From positions 1-10,383 of the forward strand of contig CAUAGV010000046.1 of the NCBI GenBank assembly GCA_958428675.1: DNA of 10,383 nucleotides. Reading direction: 5' to 3'. Both the position numbers and the translations under genes were made by a program. This DNA comes from an uncultured Collinsella sp. (GTDB taxonomy: Bacteria; Actinomycetota; Coriobacteriia; Coriobacteriales; Coriobacteriaceae). Positions 5,940-10,383 of this stretch are shown here, in pieces. The number at the start of each line of letters is the position of its first letter. The first letter of the stretch is position 1. Under the pieces are notes generated by a model. It searched no databases. It was given only the letters and a program-made list of their open reading frames with translations, and was not told where the DNA came from.

Positions 5940-7736
5940 GTGTCTGAACAGGCAAATGTTGATTGTGCTGCTGGCTTTGGCGTGCGCTTGATCGGCTGTG
6001 CCGACGATGCGGTTTTGCCCATTGGCATACACGGCTATGCGGAGGCCCTTGGTTGCTGCGTGCTGGTTGACAAGACCATGTTTATTGCCGATGTGTTGGA
6101 CTGCGACGCGTCCGTTGTGGTGTGCTGTCGACCCGAGGGTTTTGGCAAGAGCATGAACTTGTCGATGCTCAGGGCTTTTCTGGAGCGTCCTGCGGTCGGT
6201 CGCGCCGGTCGGAGCTCGTTTGCCGATGCTCAGATTTGGGATGCAGGCGGCGGGCGTTATCGGGATGAGTATGCTTGCTATCCGGTGATATCGCTGGACT
6301 TTTCTGGCGCTACGAGGCGTGGCCCCGCTGTTGCCGGTGTCGTGCGCGATGTCCTTTCGGGCGAGTGCGCTCGCTTGTTGGCGCTCTTGGGGGCTCCGGA
6401 TTTAGCTCGAGATAAGGTGCGTCACATCGAACGCGTCGCGCGCGGCGTGGCGAGCGCGGACGAGGTTGACTCGGTGCTCGGTGTGCTCATAGAGCTGCTG
6501 GAGATGGCCTGCGATGAGCAGGTTGTATTGCTCGTTGATGGGTACGACGCGGCGTGGTTGGGCCGTGCGAGCGCGAGGGGCGCTTCCGGCGCCGATTCGG
6601 CGGATCTATTTGATCGCGTGCTTTTCGAGGCCATTGCCACTGCGGGCGATTCGTTGCGGCTGACGTGTCTGATGGGGGAGTGTCCCCGTCCTGCTGAAGC
6701 GGCGCTTTCTTTGCATGGCTGCTCGTATTGTCTGACGACGCCGCTTTCGACCTGGTGTGACCGTTGGTTCGGCTTTTCGGATGCCGAGGTTCAGGCTCTG
6801 TTGAATCATGCTGGGCGCGAGGAATACCTGGATGATGCGCGTGAATGGCTCGAGGGATATCGGTTTGGTAGGGTCTATTGCTCGAGTCCGGCGCGTGCGA
6901 TCGGTTTTCTGGACCGAGGCTGCACGGCGCCTGTACGCGCCGATTTGTATGGGTATGCGGATTGCCTGAGTAGGGTAGTTGCCGGGTGGAATCTCGACCG
7001 CCTTTCGGTCTTGTTTGATTTGCTCGAGGCCCATGGGTGTGCTGAGGTCCCGCTTTGTTTGGGCACTGCAGAGCCAGATGTCTCGCCTGACGATAGCATG
7101 TGGACAGCGCTGTATCTGTCTGGTTTTCTCACGACGGATATGACTGAGGAGCCAGAGCATGGCGATCGTCTCCGTGCTTTGCGATTGCCCAATAAAGAGC
7201 TTCGCCAGGCCTTGCGTCTAGTGATTGTTGAGTGGTTTGAGTGCGCTGCCGAAGACATTCGAGACGTCGATGCGTTTCGCGACGGGCTGTGCCATGGGAA
7301 CGAGGACACCGTGAGGCGGGCGCTAAGCCGCATCTTGGGAGATGCGGGAATCGGTGCGACCGACCCAGATACACCGCTGCCATATCACCTACTCTTGCAA
7401 GGACTCTGCTTTGGATTGCCGGGCTATGCCAATCCTGCTTCGAGGCGAAAGTGTGGCGCGGATCGCTGGGACATCCAGGTTTTTCCTACGGGCGCCGTGT
7501 TTGACATAGCCGATACGATCGGTATGCTCGATGAACGTCCGCTGATAACGATCAACATGATGTATGACCCCGATGTGGATGCGCTGGGGTTGGAATTGCT
7601 GGCCGTGCAGTCGCTACTCGACATAGAGCGCGACGGCATCGACGAAATCCGTGTACCACGCCCCGGCGTGGGTCGCATGCGCTGGGGGTTCGGTTTTGAT
7701 GGGCAGCATGTGGCTACGGTGTGCCAGCGGCTTTAA
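5940..7736 (+). CDS. AAA-ATPase-like (PF09820-type) protein with degenerate PD-(D/E)XK end
   Basis: I place the start at GTG 5940 because AGGGGG lies at 5925-5930. TTG 5937 is an alternative, and the frame is open back to an ATG at 5808 that overlaps the terminator tail. The 598 residues follow the family order: LPIGIHGY (26-33), VDKT (43-46), a P-loop RPEGFGKS (64-71), LLVDGYDA (197-204), FGFSDAEV (277-284), WLEGYRFG (303-310), LYLSGFLT (391-398) and PNKELR (417-422). The C-terminal segment looks like the nuclease domain that usually ends these proteins: RWDI (509-512) then WGFGF (582-586). Two key points differ from the family. The Walker B LIDEYD becomes VDGYD, losing the catalytic Glu, and the E-x-K strand reads LITIN, with no Glu or Lys. 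There are 25 cysteines, unusually many. Cellular role is unknown even for intact members. It is alone on its transcript, convergent with the next gene. Confidence 0.85.
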   Translation: MSEQANVDCAAGFGVRLIGCADDAVLPIGIHGYAEALGCCVLVDKTMFIADVLDCDASVVVCCRPEGFGKSMNLSMLRAFLERPAVGRAGRSSFADAQIWDAGGGRYRDEYACYPVISLDFSGATRRGPAVAGVVRDVLSGECARLLALLGAPDLARDKVRHIERVARGVASADEVDSVLGVLIELLEMACDEQVVLLVDGYDAAWLGRASARGASGADSADLFDRVLFEAIATAGDSLRLTCLMGECPRPAEAALSLHGCSYCLTTPLSTWCDRWFGFSDAEVQALLNHAGREEYLDDAREWLEGYRFGRVYCSSPARAIGFLDRGCTAPVRADLYGYADCLSRVVAGWNLDRLSVLFDLLEAHGCAEVPLCLGTAEPDVSPDDSMWTALYLSGFLTTDMTEEPEHGDRLRALRLPNKELRQALRLVIVEWFECAAEDIRDVDAFRDGLCHGNEDTVRRALSRILGDAGIGATDPDTPLPYHLLLQGLCFGLPGYANPASRRKCGADRWDIQVFPTGAVFDIADTIGMLDERPLITINMMYDPDVDALGLELLAVQSLLDIERDGIDEIRVPRPGVGRMRWGFGFDGQHVATVCQRL

Positions 7737-7760
7737 GCGCCGAGGTGTTTCCGGCTTCCG

Positions 7761-8780
7761 TTACTCGGTGTCCTTCATGGGCGGCATGGGCTTCCAGTTG
7801 GGATCCTTGATGATCTTGCGGGCGTCCTTCATGCCTCGACGCAGCGCCGGAATGCCGGTCTTAAAGCACTTGTCGACCGCGGCCAGGCGAATGAATTCCT
7901 TGCAGAAGGTCGCGGCATTGCCCAGGCGGAACAGCATGGGGTGGTAGTCACCGTAGATCTGCATATAGCGAGCGAGGAAGCCTCGGTTGCGCATGATGTA
8001 GTAGCGGTTGGTGTCGCTCGTGGAGTTGAGCTGGCGCTTGCCGGCGATATCCCAGTTAGAGACGGCGCGGGCGCGCTTGAGCACCACGTCGGCAACAACG
8101 GCGGCGGGGAAGTGTTGGCTGGCCACGTAGCCGTAGCAGGCATCGTCGCCGTAGATAAAGAAGCGCGCATCGGGCAGGCCAATCTTGTCGACCACGCGGC
8201 GCGAGAACATGCCGCCCTCAAAGCACAGCTGGTTCATGGTGCGGTAGCCCTCGGGACCCAGATCCCACTTAGCGATGGGGTTAGGGATGCCAAGTGAAAG
8301 GATGAGCTGGTACTGCCAAAAGAAGGCGCCGCCGTCAAAGTCCAGGCGCGAACCCTGGATAACATCGTAGCGGTCGGTCCACTTGGCAAGACGCTCGATG
8401 CCTTCGGGGATGACGAGCACGTCATCGTCCATTACCCAGAACCACTGGGCGCCTAGGTCGTAGGCGCACTTGGTACCGGCGGAGAAGCCGCCCGCACCAC
8501 CGCCGTTTTCGAGCTGCGGGGCGTAGATCACGCGGTCGGTGCCGCCCTGCGCGTCGGGCTGCTCGGTGTCGATGCCCCACAGGTTGGCCAGGCGCTCGTA
8601 AAATGCGGCGCACATGGCCTCGGTCTCGCGCGAATTCTCGTTATCGACAATCACGATGCGCCAGGGCGCTGCCGTAAGCTCGGTCATGGAGTCGAACAAG
8701 TTGGCCAGGAGTTCCTGGCGCTTGTACGTAACGACGACAATGGCGAGCTTATCGATGGGAGCGGGAAGGGTTGAAGGCAT
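7761..8780 (-). CDS. GT2 glycosyltransferase, galactofuranosyltransferase GlfT2-like
   Basis: This is a 339-residue cytoplasmic GT-A enzyme without evident membrane helices. Motifs in order are LAIVVVTYKRQELL (12-25), IVIVDNEN (42-49), ENGGGAGGFSAG (91-102), the metal-binding WVMDDD (115-120), CFEGGMFSRR (186-195), FFIYGDDACYGY (207-218) and YYIMRNRGF (260-268). The GGAGGF plus DDD plus GDD pattern is that of GlfT2-like and rhamnosyl GT2 enzymes, which add galactofuranose or rhamnose to cell-wall glycans. The sugar cannot be fixed from sequence. I chose the ATG at 8778-8780 because AAAGGA lies 11 bases upstream and the frame's core begins right after it. The 54 codons of open frame further upstream lack family similarity. 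Its 3' end faces the AAA-like gene with 24 bases between. Confidence 0.9.
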   Translation of the reverse strand: MPSTLPAPIDKLAIVVVTYKRQELLANLFDSMTELTAAPWRIVIVDNENSRETEAMCAAFYERLANLWGIDTEQPDAQGGTDRVIYAPQLENGGGAGGFSAGTKCAYDLGAQWFWVMDDDVLVIPEGIERLAKWTDRYDVIQGSRLDFDGGAFFWQYQLILSLGIPNPIAKWDLGPEGYRTMNQLCFEGGMFSRRVVDKIGLPDARFFIYGDDACYGYVASQHFPAAVVADVVLKRARAVSNWDIAGKRQLNSTSDTNRYYIMRNRGFLARYMQIYGDYHPMLFRLGNAATFCKEFIRLAAVDKCFKTGIPALRRGMKDARKIIKDPNWKPMPPMKDTE

Positions 8781-8853
8781 GGGGCAATATATCCTTTCAC
8801 GCGCGGCGGGCGAGTGCAGCGCGGAAGCTATCGAATACGTCCTTGGGACTGTC

Positions 8854-9039
8854 CTATTGTAAAGGCTCGGCGCACCTTGACGGAAAGCTTTGAATAAAAC
8901 GCAGGAACCTGTCATGGGCGAGGTGACTGCTATACGCGACATTAATGCGCTGATTACTGCTTGAGAGTACGAGTGTTTCAGCGACCGTGATTAAGCGCAG
9001 CGCTTCGATGGATATGTTGCGTGCGGCTTCGGGCTGCAT
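8854..9039 (-). pseudogene. Short reading frame, possible remnant of an acyltransferase-3-type gene
   Basis: A 61-codon minus-strand frame starts with ATG at 9037-9039 and has an AAAGGA ribosome binding site 5 bases before it. Its first 17 residues include RNISIEALRLITVAE, which resembles the IDALR(I/L)(I/A) opening of acyltransferase family 3 membrane proteins, common in surface glycan clusters. After that the sequence has no membrane helices and no family likeness, then stops. I read it as the 5' end of a lost gene, or a small protein of unknown function. Chance cannot be excluded. It lies in the 371-base gap between divergent glycosyltransferase genes, which otherwise holds only the candidate promoters. 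Confidence 0.3.
8856..8861 (-). promoter_or_regulatory. Candidate -10 box for the GlfT2-like gene
   Basis: On the minus strand TACAAT (plus 8856-8861) lies about 75 bases upstream of the ATG. A -35 box at the expected distance is poor (TTCCGT with an 18-base spacer), so the promoter may be weak or activator-dependent. It falls at the end of the possible remnant frame described at 8854-9039. Confidence 0.3.
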
Positions 9040-9058
9040 GACGTCCTTTCTTATTGGT

Positions 9059-9087
9059 TTGCCTCTGCGGGCTCCATAGATTATATA
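9059..9087 (+). promoter_or_regulatory. Candidate promoter of the plus-strand glycosyltransferase unit
   Basis: TTGCCT (9059-9064) and TATATA (9082-9087) are separated by exactly 17 bases, each matching the consensus at four of six positions. The -10 sits in an A/T-rich patch of an otherwise GC-rich region. The leader to the TTG start would be about 58 bases. Confidence 0.5.
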
Positions 9088-9151
9088 AACGCCCGCTGGC
9101 GCGCTGACCCTTTGATACCATGAAACGACAGGTATTTCCTAAGGAGCACAT

Positions 9152-10255
9152 TTGTCTACTAACGCCTCTGGCAGCCCTGTTCTGTCGCTGCTTATTCCCA
9201 TTTACAATGTTCAGCGCTACCTGCGCGAGTGCCTCGATTCCGCCCTGGCGCAGACGCTCAAGGATATTGAGATCATCTGCATTAACGACGGGTCGACCGA
9301 CAACTCGCCGGCGATTATCCACGAGTATATGGAGCGCGATGGACGCGTCAAGATGATCGACAAGGCCAACAGCGGCTACGGCGACTCGATGAACCACGGT
9401 CTGGAGATGGCGCGTGGCAAGTACGTTGGCATCTTGGAGTCCGATGACTTTATGGCGCCCGACGCACTCGAAAAGCTTGTCTCGGCCGCCGATAGCAATA
9501 ATGCCGACTTTGCGAAGGCGAACTTTGATTTCTACTGGTCTAAGCCCGAGGAGCGCCGTTCGCTGCACGAGATGTTTAAGGCCAAGGACTGCGGCAAGCC
9601 GGTGCACCCGAGCGACACGACGCAGTTCTTTAAACAAAAGCCGTCGATTTGGTCGGCCGTGTACCGTCGCGATTTTCTTGAGCGCAACGGCATTAAGTTC
9701 CTGCCGACTCCGGGGGCATCCTTTCAGGACACGTCATTTGCCTTTAAGGTGATTGCGTGCGCCGATAAGGCTGTTTACCTGCATGATGCCGTGTTGTCGT
9801 ATCGCCAGGACAACGAGAATTCCTCGGTCAATTCTTCGGCTAAGGTCTTTTGCGTCAATACCGAGTATGCCGAGATTGAGCGTTGGATTCGTGAGGATTA
9901 TGCCCGCGACCACGTAAGCGTCGATGTCGCGCGCATGCTCAAGTTCAATCAGCTCATTAAGTACGATTCGTACATGTGGAACTACGTGCGCCTGGCGCCT
10001 AAGTTCTATAAGGAGTTCCTGGTTCAGATGGCCAAGGAGTTCCAAGCGGCCTTGGACGCCGGGGACTTTTCGCTTGACGACCTCAAGCCGTGGAAGCGCG
10101 CAAATCTCGCTGCCATCCTCAAAGATCCTGAGGGCTGGGTTGACGAGCATCCGAGTTTTGCGACGGATGGTGCCTTGGGGCGTGCTAAGTATTACGCCTC
10201 GGTTGGAGGCCCAGGCGTGGTTGCTGCCTTCCTCATCGAATCGCTGAGGGGGTAG
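9152..10255 (+). CDS. GT2 family glycosyltransferase
   Basis: This is a 367-residue GT-A glycosyltransferase. Motifs are LSLLIPIYNVQRYLRECLDS (11-30), EIICINDGSTDNS (40-52), GYGDSMNHGLEMARGKYVGILESDD (75-99, with ESDD as the metal site) and ASFQDTSF (189-196), whose Asp193 is the likely catalytic base. It transfers a sugar from a nucleotide donor to a surface glycan precursor; donor and acceptor are unknown. The start is TTG at 9152-9154, supported by AAGGAG at 9141-9146. No ATG or GTG lies between that site and the conserved first strand. No membrane helix is obvious. It is followed 6 bases later by another glycosyltransferase gene, so they form an operon. Confidence 0.92.
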   Translation: MSTNASGSPVLSLLIPIYNVQRYLRECLDSALAQTLKDIEIICINDGSTDNSPAIIHEYMERDGRVKMIDKANSGYGDSMNHGLEMARGKYVGILESDDFMAPDALEKLVSAADSNNADFAKANFDFYWSKPEERRSLHEMFKAKDCGKPVHPSDTTQFFKQKPSIWSAVYRRDFLERNGIKFLPTPGASFQDTSFAFKVIACADKAVYLHDAVLSYRQDNENSSVNSSAKVFCVNTEYAEIERWIREDYARDHVSVDVARMLKFNQLIKYDSYMWNYVRLAPKFYKEFLVQMAKEFQAALDAGDFSLDDLKPWKRANLAAILKDPEGWVDEHPSFATDGALGRAKYYASVGGPGVVAAFLIESLRG

Positions 10256-10261
10256 GTCGAC

Positions 10262-10383
10262 ATGGGAGAGACTTTGACCCCCAAAGCGACCATTGTCGTT
10301 CCCGTCTACAATTCGTCGCGCTCCATTCAGCGATGCCTCGATTCGCTGTTGGCCCTGTCTGAGCGTTCGATTCAGGTTGTCTG
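10262..10383 (+). CDS. GT2 family glycosyltransferase (5' end only)
   Basis: The ATG at 10262-10264 opens a frame of 40 full codons that runs off the right edge. It contains ATIVVPVYNSSRSIQRCLDS, the first beta strand and helix of a GT2 nucleotide-sugar-binding domain. A GAGGGG ribosome binding site lies at 10246-10251, inside the end of the preceding gene, and the genes are 6 bases apart. Product specificity cannot be judged from this fragment. Confidence 0.8.
   Translation, partial: MGETLTPKATIVVPVYNSSRSIQRCLDSLLALSERSIQVV

Noticed and set aside
7735..7757. Weak hairpin AAGC-G-CCG / CGGCTT between the convergent genes
   Set aside because: The stem is bulged and no T-tract follows on either strand, so I do not call it a terminator.
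8781..8942. 54-codon N-terminal extension of the GlfT2-like protein
   Set aside because: It is not family-like, and a ribosome binding site supports the ATG at 8778-8780.

Overview
The window looks like a chromosomal segment of a high-GC Gram-positive gut actinobacterium of the class Coriobacteriia, most likely Collinsella or a close relative. This rests on base composition, the sufC-sufB-sufD order with a divergent Rrf2 regulator, the MPKTGD-type sortase signal and the style of the glycosyltransferases. No rRNA or other marker is present to prove it. I found no tRNA, rRNA, CRISPR array, insertion sequence or phage gene.

Left block (1-3163, minus strand): sufC, sufB and sufD (sufD runs off the left edge) form a tightly packed Fe-S cluster assembly operon. 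sufB and sufD overlap by one base and sufC and sufB are 12 bases apart. Any sufS/sufU cysteine desulfurase and scaffold genes would lie beyond the left edge. A divergent plus-strand gene (3388-3819) encodes an IscR-like Rrf2 regulator with three cysteines suited to hold an Fe-S cluster. The region between them carries two copies of a 31-bp partly palindromic element, 44 bp apart, which I read as its operators. Together this looks like a self-contained circuit in which Fe-S status controls suf expression.

Middle block (3959-7736, plus strand): first comes a 592-residue secreted protein with a signal peptide, a lysozyme/transglycosylase-like N-terminal domain, a long acidic Ser/Asn/Asp/Thr-rich stalk and a sortase-type C-terminal anchor. 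It ends at a strong intrinsic terminator. Next is a 598-residue, cysteine-rich protein of the AAA-ATPase-like (PF09820) family. Its Walker B acidic pair and C-terminal nuclease signature both look degenerate.

Right block (7761-10383): two divergent glycosyltransferase units. A GlfT2-like GT2 enzyme lies on the minus strand. On the plus strand a GT2 enzyme with a TTG start is followed 6 bases later by the start of another GT2 gene, cut by the window edge. These probably build a cell-surface glycan. The 371-base gap between the units holds a good promoter for the plus-strand unit, a weaker one for the minus-strand unit, and a 61-codon minus-strand reading frame with a good ribosome binding site. 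That frame resembles the beginning of an acyltransferase-3-type membrane protein and may be a gene remnant.
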